DNA from: Fen-183 sp036504335
GTDB taxonomy: Bacteria; Acidobacteriota; Thermoanaerobaculia; UBA5066
Direction of reading: 5' to 3'
DNA: 64,000 nt
NCBI GenBank assembly: GCA_036504335.1
Contig: DASXVJ010000031.1
Coordinates: forward strand, 5,504-69,503
Shown here: one piece after another, positions 7,890 to 15,696 of the stretch
Layout: the number at the start of each line of letters is the position of its first letter
How positions within the stretch are numbered: position 1 is the stretch's first letter
Translations under genes and position numbers: made by a program
The notes under the pieces: generated by a model
Seen by the model: only the letters and a program-made list of their open reading frames with translations
Database searches by the model: none
Told to the model about the DNA's origin: nothing

Positions 7890-8870
7890 ATGACGCTCTC
7901 GGCCGGGCAGATTGCGGCGCTCTTCTGCGCGCTCACGGCGGCCGCCTTCGGCCTCGTGGCCTTCACGCTCCTCGTCGCCTCCCGGACCCGGCGGACCCTC
8001 GCGCTCTACGGGGCTCTCGCGTTCGCGACGGCGGCCGTCCTCATGCTCCCGATCGTCAAGCCCGGCAGGCCCCACGCGCTCGACAACGCGTCCGCGGTTC
8101 TCGTCGCCGCCCTCGCCGCCGCGCTTCTCTACGACCTCGGCCAGGGCTCCCGCCGGACCCGGGCGTTTCTCTTCGCGGCCGCGAGCGTCCTCGCGCTGGC
8201 CGGCCTCGCCGAGACCGCCCAGCGGCACGCGTTCCTCCTCGCGCGCACCGTCGTCCCGCCGCTCGGCGCGGGTTTCATCCTGTTCACCGTGCTCCTCCTG
8301 CCGACGGTCGCGGACGAGGAGCGCCGGCTCTTCGCCCGGGCCACGACGGACGCGCTCACGGGTCTGCTGAACCGCGCCGCGTTCCGCGAGCGGGCGCGCG
8401 CGGAGATCGCCCGCGCCGAACGCACGGGCCGGCCGCTCGCGGTCGCGATGCTCGACCTCGACCACTTCAAGGCCTTCAACGACGCTCACGGGCACCCGGC
8501 GGGCGACGCCGCGCTCTCGGCCGTGGCGGGGGCGATCACGCGCACGATCCGCGCGATCGACCTCGCGGGCCGCTACGGCGGGGAGGAGTTCGTCCTGCTG
8601 CTCGTGGAGGCGGACGCCGTCGCGGCCGTCCGCGCGCTCGAGCGGCTCCGCAAGTCCGTCGCGTCGCTCGAGCCCCCGCGGGTCGCCGGGCCGATCACGA
8701 TCTCGTCCGGCATCGCGGTTCACGTGCCGCCGTTCGAGCACTCGACGCTCGAGGGGCTCGTCGCCCGCGCCGACGCGACGCTCTACGCGGCCAAGGAAGC
8801 GGGCCGCAACAAGGTGATGGTCGAGGCGCCCTCCCGGCCAGCGGCCGCTTCCGACGTCGTCTACCGCTGA
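7890..8870 (+). CDS. Membrane-bound diguanylate cyclase (GGDEF)
   Basis: A 326-residue protein. The first 145 residues contain about five hydrophobic helices with no recognised sensor family. A GGDEF domain follows, with the active site RYGGEEF near residue 230 and the conserved LDLDHFKAFNDAHGHPAGD. A complete RxxD inhibitory site (RAID) sits eight residues before the active site, so product feedback is expected. It makes cyclic di-GMP from two GTP at the inner membrane. It is divergent from the S9 peptidase and its stop lies seven bases from the stop of the convergent aminotransferase. Confidence 0.9.
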   Translation: MTLSAGQIAALFCALTAAAFGLVAFTLLVASRTRRTLALYGALAFATAAVLMLPIVKPGRPHALDNASAVLVAALAAALLYDLGQGSRRTRAFLFAAASVLALAGLAETAQRHAFLLARTVVPPLGAGFILFTVLLLPTVADEERRLFARATTDALTGLLNRAAFRERARAEIARAERTGRPLAVAMLDLDHFKAFNDAHGHPAGDAALSAVAGAITRTIRAIDLAGRYGGEEFVLLLVEADAVAAVRALERLRKSVASLEPPRVAGPITISSGIAVHVPPFEHSTLEGLVARADATLYAAKEAGRNKVMVEAPSRPAAASDVVYR

Positions 8871-8877
8871 GCGCGCG

Positions 8878-10068
8878 TCAGGCGAGGACGCCGCGGAGCC
8901 GCTTCAGGGCTTCCTCGAGCCTCTCGAGCGACGTCGCGAAGGAGATCCGGATGCAACGGTCCTCGCCGAACGCCGAGCCGGGAGTCACGGCGACGGCGCC
9001 GGTCTCGAGGAGCGCCTTCGCGAACGAGGCCGAGTCCCGCACGGCGACGCCGCCGACGGTCTTCCCGTACCAGGCCGAGACGTCCGGGAACGCGTAGAAC
9101 GTCCCGCCGGGCGGCGTGCACCGGAACCCCGGCAGCGCGTTCAGCGCAGGGATCAGGTAGGCGCGACGGCGCCGGTACTCGGCCAGCATCGTCTCGATCG
9201 CCTTCGCGCTCTCGTCGGGGCGGCGAAGGGCCTCGAGCGCAGCGGCCTGCGCCACGGAGCACACGTTGGACGTCGCGTGGCCGACGAGCCGGCCGATCAT
9301 CTCGGCGACGGGCCTCGCGGCGCACGCGTAGCCCACCCGCCAGCCCGTCATCGCGTACGTCTTGCTGAACGTGCCCGCGAGGACGACGGTCTCCGGAAAT
9401 TCGGCGGCGAGCGCGGCGGCGGAGAGGTGCCTTCCCTCGAAGACGAAGCGGTCGTAGCACTCGTCGAAGAGGAACGTCCAGCCGCGCGCGGCGCACAGGC
9501 GCACGATCTTCTCGATCTCGGCGGGTTCCATGACGGCTCCCGACGGGTTCGTCGGCGAGTTCACGAGGATCCCGCGCGTCGCGGGCGTCGCCGCAGCCTC
9601 GACGTCCGCCGCCGTGAGGCGGAAGCCGTTCGCCTGCGACGTCGGGACGAAGACCGGGCGCGCTCCGGAGAGCGTGACCATCTCCGGGAACGACACCCAG
9701 TAGGGGACGGGGATGAGGACGTCGTCCCCCTCCTCGAAGAGCGCGAGGATCGCCGTGTGGAGCGCCTGCTTGCCGCCGTTCGTCACGACGACGTCGGCAG
9801 GCCCCCACGGCGCCTTCCACTCCCGCGCGTAGCGCGCCGCGATGGCGGCACGCAGCTCGACGGTGCCGGCCGAGTCCGTGTACCGCGTGAAATTCGTGCC
9901 GATCGCGCGGACCGCGGCCTCCTTGACGAACTCCGGCGTCGGGAAGTCCGGCTCGCCGGGGCCGAGGTCGAGGACGTCGACGCCGCTCGCCCGCAGCGCG
10001 GCGGCGGTCCTCATGACTTCGAGAGTCGCCGACGCGGCGACGCGGGAGGCGCGCTTCGAAAATCTCAT
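8878..10068 (-). CDS. PLP-dependent aminotransferase, class I/II (aspartate type)
   Basis: A 396-residue fold-type I aminotransferase. Visible signatures are LDLGPGEPDFPTP, TNGGKQALH, LVNSPTNPSGAV, the DECYDRFVF segment and the PLP-binding lysine in GTFSKTYAMTGWRVGY. The C-terminal substrate-carboxylate Arg lies in RISFATS. This is the 1-gamma aspartate/prephenate aminotransferase type. It transfers amino groups between aspartate or related amino acids and 2-oxoglutarate; exact substrate unknown. It overlaps the upstream exchanger gene by four bases (ATGA) and is presumably co-translated with it. Confidence 0.9.
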   Translation of the reverse strand: MRFSKRASRVAASATLEVMRTAAALRASGVDVLDLGPGEPDFPTPEFVKEAAVRAIGTNFTRYTDSAGTVELRAAIAARYAREWKAPWGPADVVVTNGGKQALHTAILALFEEGDDVLIPVPYWVSFPEMVTLSGARPVFVPTSQANGFRLTAADVEAAATPATRGILVNSPTNPSGAVMEPAEIEKIVRLCAARGWTFLFDECYDRFVFEGRHLSAAALAAEFPETVVLAGTFSKTYAMTGWRVGYACAARPVAEMIGRLVGHATSNVCSVAQAAALEALRRPDESAKAIETMLAEYRRRRAYLIPALNALPGFRCTPPGGTFYAFPDVSAWYGKTVGGVAVRDSASFAKALLETGAVAVTPGSAFGEDRCIRISFATSLERLEEALKRLRGVLA

Positions 10069-11249
10069 GATCCCCTCAGGACCCTCCACGCGGCGCCGAT
10101 CGCGCGCGGCTTGCGGCGCCCGACCGCGATCATGAGCATCTCGACGGCGCACCACGCGCCGTAAACGAAGATCATCGCGCCGCGCGTCGAAGGCACGGCG
10201 AACTGGACGAGCCAGAACACGAACAGGATGGCCGCCTCGAAGGCCCGGAGGTCGAGGTTCACGAGGAGGAGCCAGCCGAGAAAGCTCTGCAGGATCGTGA
10301 GCAGGATCTCCACGCGCTGGTGCTCGTCGAAGATGATCGCGGACGGGGTGCCGCGCGAGAACGAGTAGATGACCGGGATGAGAGCCGACAGGATCGACCA
10401 CTGGTTGATGGTGGACGAGACGAGGTTCATGACGGCCATCGGCGCCTTCGTGATCTGGCGCGCCCAGTTGAAGGCCGAGAGCTTTTCCGGGAACTCCGAG
10501 AGGAACGGCGCCACCCATTGAACGAAGACGAACGGCGCAACGCCCGCCGCGATCGCGAGCGCGAGCATGGACTCGACGAACGCGTGCGCGGAGACGACGA
10601 GCATCAGGCCGCCGACGACGAAGATCCCGGCGATCGCCCAGCCGCGCCGGCCCGGTCCCTGCCGCAGCGCCCACTTGGACACCGCGGGCAGGTCCTCGAT
10701 CTCCTCCACGTCGCCGGTGCGCGGCGGGACCCTCAGGAGCGCGAAAAGGTATGCGAAGTAGCAAAGCGAGAGGATCAGCGCGTCCCAGAGGCCCAGCGAC
10801 CCCTTCCACCAGATCACGGCGAACCACGCGAGCGGCGGGAGGAGGCCCATCACCTCGAGCGAATGCTCGTCGTCGAATTCGATCGCGATCCACGTCTTGC
10901 GCTTTCCCGTCCGCCGCGCGAAGTAGGCGGCCACGAAGTAGACGAGCGGCCAGCCAAGACCCACGAGGAGGCGGATCGAGCCGGTGAAGTTCGCGATCGC
11001 GAGGTGGACCTTCGCGGGGTCCTTGCCGGCTTCCCACGCGATGACGGCCTCCACCGCGAACTCGGGCAGCGTCTGGAGCCACGCGAGGATCGCGAGGGCG
11101 AGGCCCTGCGAGACGAGAAACTGCGCGGCCTCGGCGCCCCAGGCGACGAGGAACGCCGAGAACAGGACGGACGGAAACGTCCACAGCGCCGTCAGAGGAG
11201 TCGCTTTCGCGACGATGGCCGCCCCGGCCGCCGGAATTTCACCCTTCAT
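10065..11249 (-). CDS. CaCA-type sodium/calcium exchanger-like membrane protein
   Basis: A 394-residue integral membrane protein with about ten hydrophobic segments. I chose ATG 11249 (MKGEIPAAGAAIVAKATP); the open frame continues upstream but that part reads antisense to the SpoU gene. The segment LAWLQTLPEFAVEAVIAWEA resembles the alpha-1 repeat of cation/calcium exchangers (GxSLPExxxS-like), and QWVAPFLSEFPEKLSAFNWA may be the second alpha repeat. A cation antiporter role follows from these repeats only. It is probably transcribed with the downstream aminotransferase (ATGA overlap), an unexplained pairing. Confidence 0.65.
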   Translation of the reverse strand: MKGEIPAAGAAIVAKATPLTALWTFPSVLFSAFLVAWGAEAAQFLVSQGLALAILAWLQTLPEFAVEAVIAWEAGKDPAKVHLAIANFTGSIRLLVGLGWPLVYFVAAYFARRTGKRKTWIAIEFDDEHSLEVMGLLPPLAWFAVIWWKGSLGLWDALILSLCYFAYLFALLRVPPRTGDVEEIEDLPAVSKWALRQGPGRRGWAIAGIFVVGGLMLVVSAHAFVESMLALAIAAGVAPFVFVQWVAPFLSEFPEKLSAFNWARQITKAPMAVMNLVSSTINQWSILSALIPVIYSFSRGTPSAIIFDEHQRVEILLTILQSFLGWLLLVNLDLRAFEAAILFVFWLVQFAVPSTRGAMIFVYGAWCAVEMLMIAVGRRKPRAIGAAWRVLRGS

Positions 11250-11291
11250 CGAGCCGGATTTAAGCACGACGCGGGCTAGACTTCCGCCCGC

Positions 11292-12104
11292 ATGTCCCGC
11301 ATCGAGTCCCCGACGAACCCGCGCATCGCCGCCGCCGTCCGCGCGGTCGCCGAAGGCGACCGCATGCTCCTCGAAGGGAAGCGGATGGTCGGGGAGGCGC
11401 TCGACGCGGGAGTGCCTCTCGACGAGGTGTTCGTCGTCGATGAAATGTCCGAAGAGCACGAAGAGTTTCTTAGAAGGTTAAGAGGGGAAGGAGCGGATGC
11501 GGCCGGCGGCGCCGCGCCCGGTGCGCCCGTCACGGTCGTTTCCCCGCGCGTCCTCAAGCGGCTTTCGGATCTCCCATCGACGCGGGGCATCGCGGCTCTC
11601 GCTCCGCCACCGCACCGCGAGTTGGCGCAACTGACACCTTCTAAGAAATCCTTCTCTTCGTCTCTCTTTCTCCTCCTCGACGGCATCCAGGACCCCACGA
11701 ACGTCGGCGCGATCGTGCGCTGTGCGGAGGCGTTCGGCGTCGCAGGCGTCGTCCTGACGCCGGGATGCGCGTGGCCGTTTTCCCCGCGCGCGCTGCGCGC
11801 GTCGGCCGGCAGCGCGCTGCGCGTGCCGATCGTCCCGCGCGTCGCGCCCGCCGAGGCGATCGCGTGGGCGCGCGCGCGCGGCGCGTCTCTCGCCGGCGCC
11901 GAGGCGCACGGCGGCGAGCCGCCCGCGTCGGCCGCGAAGGTGCGCCCGCTCGTCCTCGTCGTGGGCTCCGAGGGGCACGGGATCTCGGCCGAGCTCGAGA
12001 TCGCGCTCGACCGCCGGCTCACGCTGCCGCTCGGGGGGAATATCGAGTCCCTGAACGCCTCGGTCGCCGCGGGACTGCTGCTTTTCGTTCTCAGCCGGCC
12101 CTGA
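11292..12104 (+). CDS. SpoU/TrmH-family RNA 2'-O-methyltransferase
   Basis: A 270-residue protein. The N-terminal L30e-like RNA-binding domain is about residues 1-110. The SPOUT catalytic domain has all three motifs: DPTNVGAIVRCAEAFG with the essential Arg, LVVGSEGHGI, and LPLGGNIESLNASVAAG. It binds SAM in the trefoil knot and methylates a ribose in tRNA or rRNA; the target cannot be decided. The domain boundary carries a dispersed inverted element whose arms encode EEFLRRLRGEGA and TPSKKSFSSSLF. The native linker lies between them, so the knot starts right after the right arm. Confidence 0.88.
   Translation: MSRIESPTNPRIAAAVRAVAEGDRMLLEGKRMVGEALDAGVPLDEVFVVDEMSEEHEEFLRRLRGEGADAAGGAAPGAPVTVVSPRVLKRLSDLPSTRGIAALAPPPHRELAQLTPSKKSFSSSLFLLLDGIQDPTNVGAIVRCAEAFGVAGVVLTPGCAWPFSPRALRASAGSALRVPIVPRVAPAEAIAWARARGASLAGAEAHGGEPPASAAKVRPLVLVVGSEGHGISAELEIALDRRLTLPLGGNIESLNASVAAGLLLFVLSRP
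11451..11676. repeat. Dispersed inverted element, pair 3 (inside the SpoU gene)
   Basis: The left arm (11451-11487) contains GAAGAGTTTCTTAGAAGG then TTAAGAGGGG. The right arm (11631-11676) contains ACACCTTCTAAGAAATCC and a long CT tract. They face each other across about 145 bp of ordinary GC-rich coding sequence that matches the family (VVSPRVLKRLSDLPSTRG), so host coding sequence is flanked rather than replaced. Both arms are in frame. Confidence 0.65.
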
Positions 12105-12168
12105 CGGGGTTACCATCCCGGATCGGCCGCCCAGCCGGCCGCCCACCACAGAAAGCGAGGACTCACAC

Positions 12169-12921
12169 ATGCGGCGATTCTTCATCGCCTCCGGTCTCAC
12201 CCTGTCCCTGGCGCTCCCGGCCGCCGCCCAGGACGCCAAGCCTGCGGCCCCGAAAGCGCCGGCCAAGGCCGTCGCCGGCGCGCCCGCCAGCGAAGCCGAC
12301 AAGACGCTCTACGCGCTCGGTCTCGTCATCTCCCGCAATCTCATGGGTTTCAAGCTCTCCGCCGCGGAGCTTGCGGTCGTGTCGCAGGGGCTCTCCGACG
12401 GCGTCCTCGGCAAGACGCCGAAAGTCGACATCGAGACGTACGGCCCGAAGCTGAACGAGCTCGCCAAGAGCCGCATGACGGCCGCGGCCGCGGTCGAGAA
12501 GAAGGCCGGCGCCGCGTTCCTCGAAAAGGAAGCCGCCCAGCCCGGCGCGAAGAAGCAGGCGTCCGGCTTCGTCTACAAGGAGACGAAGGCGGGCACCGGC
12601 GCGACGCCGAAGCCGACCGACAAGGTCAAGGTCCACTACAAGGGCACGCTGATCGACGGTACCGTCTTCGACAGCTCGATCGACCGCAACGAGCCCGTCA
12701 CCTTCCCGCTCAACGGCGTCATCCCCTGCTGGACGCAGGGCGTGCAGCTCATGAAGGAAGGCGGCTCGGCCCGACTCGTGTGCCCGTCCGAGCTCGCGTA
12801 CGGCGACGAGGGCCGCCCGCCGCGCATCAAGGGTGGCGCGACGCTCGTCTTCGAGGTCCAGCTCCTCTCGATCGAGAAGGACGCGCCGCCCGCGGCGGCC
12901 GCTCCCGCCCCGAAGAAGTGA
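12169..12921 (+). CDS. FKBP-type peptidyl-prolyl cis-trans isomerase (FkpA/Mip-like)
   Basis: A 250-residue exported protein. The signal peptide is MRRFFIASGLTLSLALPAAA. The N-terminal helical dimerisation domain begins DKTLYALGLVISRNLMGFKL. The FKBP domain lies at about residues 130-240, with KVHYKGTLIDGTVFDSS, VIPCWTQGVQLMKEGG, CPSELAYG and GATLVFEVQLLSI. It should catalyse proline isomerisation and assist folding in the periplasm. The Ala/Pro-rich tail ends in a KK pair. The likely ribosome site is GCGAGG upstream of ATG 12169. Confidence 0.92.
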   Translation: MRRFFIASGLTLSLALPAAAQDAKPAAPKAPAKAVAGAPASEADKTLYALGLVISRNLMGFKLSAAELAVVSQGLSDGVLGKTPKVDIETYGPKLNELAKSRMTAAAAVEKKAGAAFLEKEAAQPGAKKQASGFVYKETKAGTGATPKPTDKVKVHYKGTLIDGTVFDSSIDRNEPVTFPLNGVIPCWTQGVQLMKEGGSARLVCPSELAYGDEGRPPRIKGGATLVFEVQLLSIEKDAPPAAAAPAPKK

Positions 12922-12933
12922 CCCCGGCGGGCG

Positions 12934-13476
12934 TCAGAACGTCTCGGCCGTGAACCGGCGGAGGCGGACCGACCCCGCCGCCTTCCAGCTCTCCTCCGGC
13001 AGGCCGGCACGCAGGCAGGCCTGCCCGAGGAGGCGCTCGGCGTCCCAGTTCAGCCCCTCCGCGTCCTGGGGCAGGACGATTCCCCACCGCTTTCCTTTTT
13101 CGGCCACGACGCCGTGGATTCCAACCGTGACGTCGGACGGAGAAGAGATTTCTTCGAAGGTGGAAAGAACGGAGATCTGCGTCGTGTGACGCGGAAGCTC
13201 CTTCGCGGTCGCCGGAGGCACCCGGGGGTCGTGCAGGAGCGCCTCGACGGCATGTTGCGCGACCAGGATGTGAAGGGGCGATTCCGTCGCTGCCGCGCCG
13301 CTTCTGCCGCGTGCGCGGCCGTCTTTCATCCAGGTGACGAAGACGGACGCCGGCCTTTCGAGCGCGCTGCCTTCGGGGATGGCGGGCGCGAGCGCGCCGC
13401 GCAGACCCATCGCGCGCGCGACGGCCGCAAGCGCGACCTTTCGAAGCAGATCTCTCTCGGTCTCTTCGAGCATCAC
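12934..13476 (-). CDS. AMMECR1-domain protein (AmmeMemoRadiSam system protein A-like)
   Basis: A 180-residue protein covering a whole AMMECR1 domain: VFVTWMKDG, HDPRVPPATAKEL, ISVLSTFEEIS, VGIHGVVAEKGKRWGIVLPQ and LLGQACLRAGLPEESW. The family hallmark LRGCIG is changed to ARGRSG, so the conserved Cys is lost. The MEMO and radical SAM partners are not in the window. It overlaps the upstream hydrolase by four bases. A dispersed element arm encodes STFEEISSP at a natural family position. The molecular function of the family is not established. Confidence 0.8.
   Translation of the reverse strand: MMLEETERDLLRKVALAAVARAMGLRGALAPAIPEGSALERPASVFVTWMKDGRARGRSGAAATESPLHILVAQHAVEALLHDPRVPPATAKELPRHTTQISVLSTFEEISSPSDVTVGIHGVVAEKGKRWGIVLPQDAEGLNWDAERLLGQACLRAGLPEESWKAAGSVRLRRFTAETF
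13137..13470. repeat. Dispersed inverted element, pair 4 (inside the AMMECR1 gene)
   Basis: The left arm (13137-13170) has GAAGAGATTTCTTCGAAGG then TGGAAAG. A weaker right arm (13432-13470) has ACCTTTCGAAGCAGATCTCT and a CT-rich tract. The spacing of about 260 bp is the longest in the family and the right arm is degenerate, so this pairing is less certain than the others. Confidence 0.4.
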
Positions 13477-14135
13477 GAGCCTCCGAGAGCTCCTTCGAGC
13501 GCCTCTCCGGCCGTGCGCTCAAATTCGTCCAGCTTGCCGGCGAAGAAGTGATCCGCTCCGGGCACGGAGAGAAACGTCCAGCCTCGCGCCCCTGCGACGC
13601 TCCGGGCCTTCGCGAGCGGGCTGAACTCGTCGTCCTCGCCCTGGATCCACACGACGCGCCAGGGTTCGGCCGCGGGCGCCGCGCCGTCCCACCGGTCGAT
13701 CGGGAGTCCCATCAGAAAAAGGACGTCGGGCGCGAGACGTGGAGACGCGTGGAGTGCGCAAAGGGAGCCGAAGGAAAAGCCCGCGACGACGAACGGCCCG
13801 GCCGGCTGGCGCCCGCGCAGCCAGTTTCCCGCCGCGACGACGTCATCCGTCTCTCCGCGGCCGTCGTCGTACGCACCCTCGGACGCTCCGACGCTCCGGA
13901 AGTTGAAGCGCAGGGCGGCGAGCGAGAACCGGCCGGAAAGAAGTTTCGCCGCGCGCTGGACGACCTTCGTGTGCATCGTCCCGCCGTGCCGGGGGTGGGG
14001 ATGCGCGACGACCGCGGCGCCGGCGGCTACGGCCGGGGACCTGAGAAGCCCCTCGAGCCGACCTGCCGGGCCCGGGATCGACACGGTCTGGAGCGTCGCG
14101 GGCGGGGCGGCTGTCACGTGCGGCGACGTTAGCAC
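13473..14135 (-). CDS. Alpha/beta hydrolase (serine hydrolase, CC0125/CC1285-like)
   Basis: A 220-residue cytosolic alpha/beta hydrolase with HPHPRHGGTMHTKVV, FNFRSVGASEGAYDDGRGE, nucleophile motif AGFSFGS, Asp in IQGEDDEFSP and His in PGADHFFAG. This pattern fits the small dienelactone-hydrolase-like esterases of unknown substrate common in bacteria. I chose GTG 14135 because AGGAG lies five bases upstream (TAGGAGCCCC, then GTG); the GTG at 14117 is an alternative. It is divergent from the GAPDH-like gene and overlaps the AMMECR1 gene by four bases, so the two are likely co-translated. Confidence 0.82.
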   Translation of the reverse strand: MLTSPHVTAAPPATLQTVSIPGPAGRLEGLLRSPAVAAGAAVVAHPHPRHGGTMHTKVVQRAAKLLSGRFSLAALRFNFRSVGASEGAYDDGRGETDDVVAAGNWLRGRQPAGPFVVAGFSFGSLCALHASPRLAPDVLFLMGLPIDRWDGAAPAAEPWRVVWIQGEDDEFSPLAKARSVAGARGWTFLSVPGADHFFAGKLDEFERTAGEALEGALGGS

Positions 14136-14186
14136 GGGGCTCCTATAAACTTCGCGTCCCCAGGACCATCGCGGCAGGAGCGGCAC

Positions 14187-15248
14187 ATGAAAAACATCGT
14201 CCACATCGTCGGCACCGGCACGATCGGCGAGCCCCTCATCGGGCTCTTCACCGACTTCAAGCAGCACCTCGGAATCGACGAAGTGACGTTCCACAAGCGC
14301 ACGCCGATGAAGACCGAGCGCGCGAAGGTGAACCACCTCATGAAGCGCGGCGCGCTCCTGGCCACGGAGGAGGACAAGGTCGCGGACTTCGAGGCCCTCG
14401 GCCACAAGATCTCATACACGGCCCAGGAGGCGCTCGAGCGCGCGACGGTCGTCCTGGACTGCACGCCGGCCGGCAACGACAACAAGGAGCAGGTCTACAA
14501 GCACCTCAAGGGCCCCGCGGGCTTCCTCGCGCAGGGCTCCGAGTTCGGGTTCGGGAAGATGTACGCGCGCGGGATCAACGACTCGGCGCTCATCCCCGGA
14601 GAGGACAAGTTCCTCCAGATCGTCTCGTGCAACACGCACAACCTCGCGATCCTGATCAAGACGCTCGGGATGGACGACCTCGGCAAGCTCACGATGGAGC
14701 GCGCGCAGTTCGTCTGCATGCGCCGGTCGAACGACATCTCCCAGACGAAGGACTACTCCCCCGCTCCGACGTTCTCCAAGCACGACGACGACGAGTTCGG
14801 GACGCACCACGCGCACGACGTCTTCCACCTCTACGAGACGCTGAACCTCAGGCCGAAGGTCTTCTCCTCGGCGCTCAAGCTCAACACGCAGTACATGCAC
14901 TCGGTCTGGTTCAACTTCGAGCTGAAGGACAAGACCGACAAGAAGCACGTCCTCGAGCGCCTCAAGGCGAACCCGCTCGTCGCCCTCACGGAGAGGAAGA
15001 GCGCGAACGAGGTCTTCTCGTTCGGCCGCGACCACGGGTACTACGGCCGCATCCTCTCGCAGACGGTCATCTCGACGCCGACGCTCGCCGTCGCCGACGA
15101 AGGCAGGGAGATCGTCGGCTTCTGCTTCACGCCGCAGGACGGCAACTCGCTCCTCTCGTCGGTCGCGGGCGCGATCTGGCTCATGGATCCCGAGCACGCG
15201 AACGCGCGCATCCAGGTGCTCAAGCGGTTCGTGTTCACCGAGATCTGA
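14187..15248 (+). CDS. Archaeal-type (type II) glyceraldehyde-3-phosphate dehydrogenase-like protein
   Basis: A 353-residue protein with an N-terminal Rossmann motif (IVHIVGTGTIGEPLI), VLDCTPAGNDNK and AQGSEFGFG. The apparent active-site Cys is about residue 148 in IVSCNTHNLA, where archaeal GAPDH has SCNTTGL. GTHHAHDVFHLYETL and TQYMHSVWFNFEL resemble the archaeal catalytic-domain strands. If active it oxidises a phosphorylated or other aldehyde with NAD(P). Divergence at the active-site loop means the substrate may not be glyceraldehyde 3-phosphate. AGGAG precedes ATG 14187. The 3' end overlaps the convergent receiver gene by 14 bases. Confidence 0.65.
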   Translation: MKNIVHIVGTGTIGEPLIGLFTDFKQHLGIDEVTFHKRTPMKTERAKVNHLMKRGALLATEEDKVADFEALGHKISYTAQEALERATVVLDCTPAGNDNKEQVYKHLKGPAGFLAQGSEFGFGKMYARGINDSALIPGEDKFLQIVSCNTHNLAILIKTLGMDDLGKLTMERAQFVCMRRSNDISQTKDYSPAPTFSKHDDDEFGTHHAHDVFHLYETLNLRPKVFSSALKLNTQYMHSVWFNFELKDKTDKKHVLERLKANPLVALTERKSANEVFSFGRDHGYYGRILSQTVISTPTLAVADEGREIVGFCFTPQDGNSLLSSVAGAIWLMDPEHANARIQVLKRFVFTEI

Positions 15249-15696
15249 GGAGATCTTCGAGCGCCGCGCCCAGAGAGGCTCCATCCGGCAGGCCACTGAG
15301 CCCGGGGAAGCGTTCTCTCAGGGCCTCCAGTCTTCTTTCCTCCCCCGTGAAGTCGTACGCGAGGACGACCCGGACGCCCGCGAGCGCGTCCGCGAGCGCG
15401 TCGAGGACGTAGAAGCCCTGGTGCGTCGCGAGGTGGTGGACGGCGCGGGCGCGGTCGCCGCCGTAGCGCGCGACGAGGGCGTCGAGGTCGCCCGCGAGCC
15501 CGGCCTCCGGCGTCCGGTCGAAGACGACGTCGAGGAAGACCGCGTCGGGCCTTCCCTGCCTCAGCGCCTCCCGCGCCTCGGCGAGGCTGCCCGCGCGCAC
15601 GAACGCCGCGTCCGCGCCCTTCGCGGCCGCGAGGCGCGCGAAACTCTCCACGTACTCCCGCCCGTCCTCGACCACGAGGATTCGCGCGGCCGTCAC
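15235..15696 (-). CDS. Stand-alone receiver (REC) protein with an insertion
   Basis: A 153-residue protein starting at GTG 15696, overlapping the kinase by four bases. ILVVEDGREYVESFARL supplies the acidic pocket and DAVFLDVVFD the phospho-acceptor Asp (about residue 56). The usual six to eight residues between that Asp and helix 3 are expanded to about 37 before THQGFYVLDAL, and the conserved C-terminal Lys is not apparent. The same kind of insertion occurs in the sigma-54-type regulator two genes upstream. It is probably the output or phosphate sink of the adjacent TPR kinase. Confidence 0.75.
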   Translation of the reverse strand: MTAARILVVEDGREYVESFARLAAAKGADAAFVRAGSLAEAREALRQGRPDAVFLDVVFDRTPEAGLAGDLDALVARYGGDRARAVHHLATHQGFYVLDALADALAGVRVVLAYDFTGEERRLEALRERFPGLSGLPDGASLGAALEDLLRSR

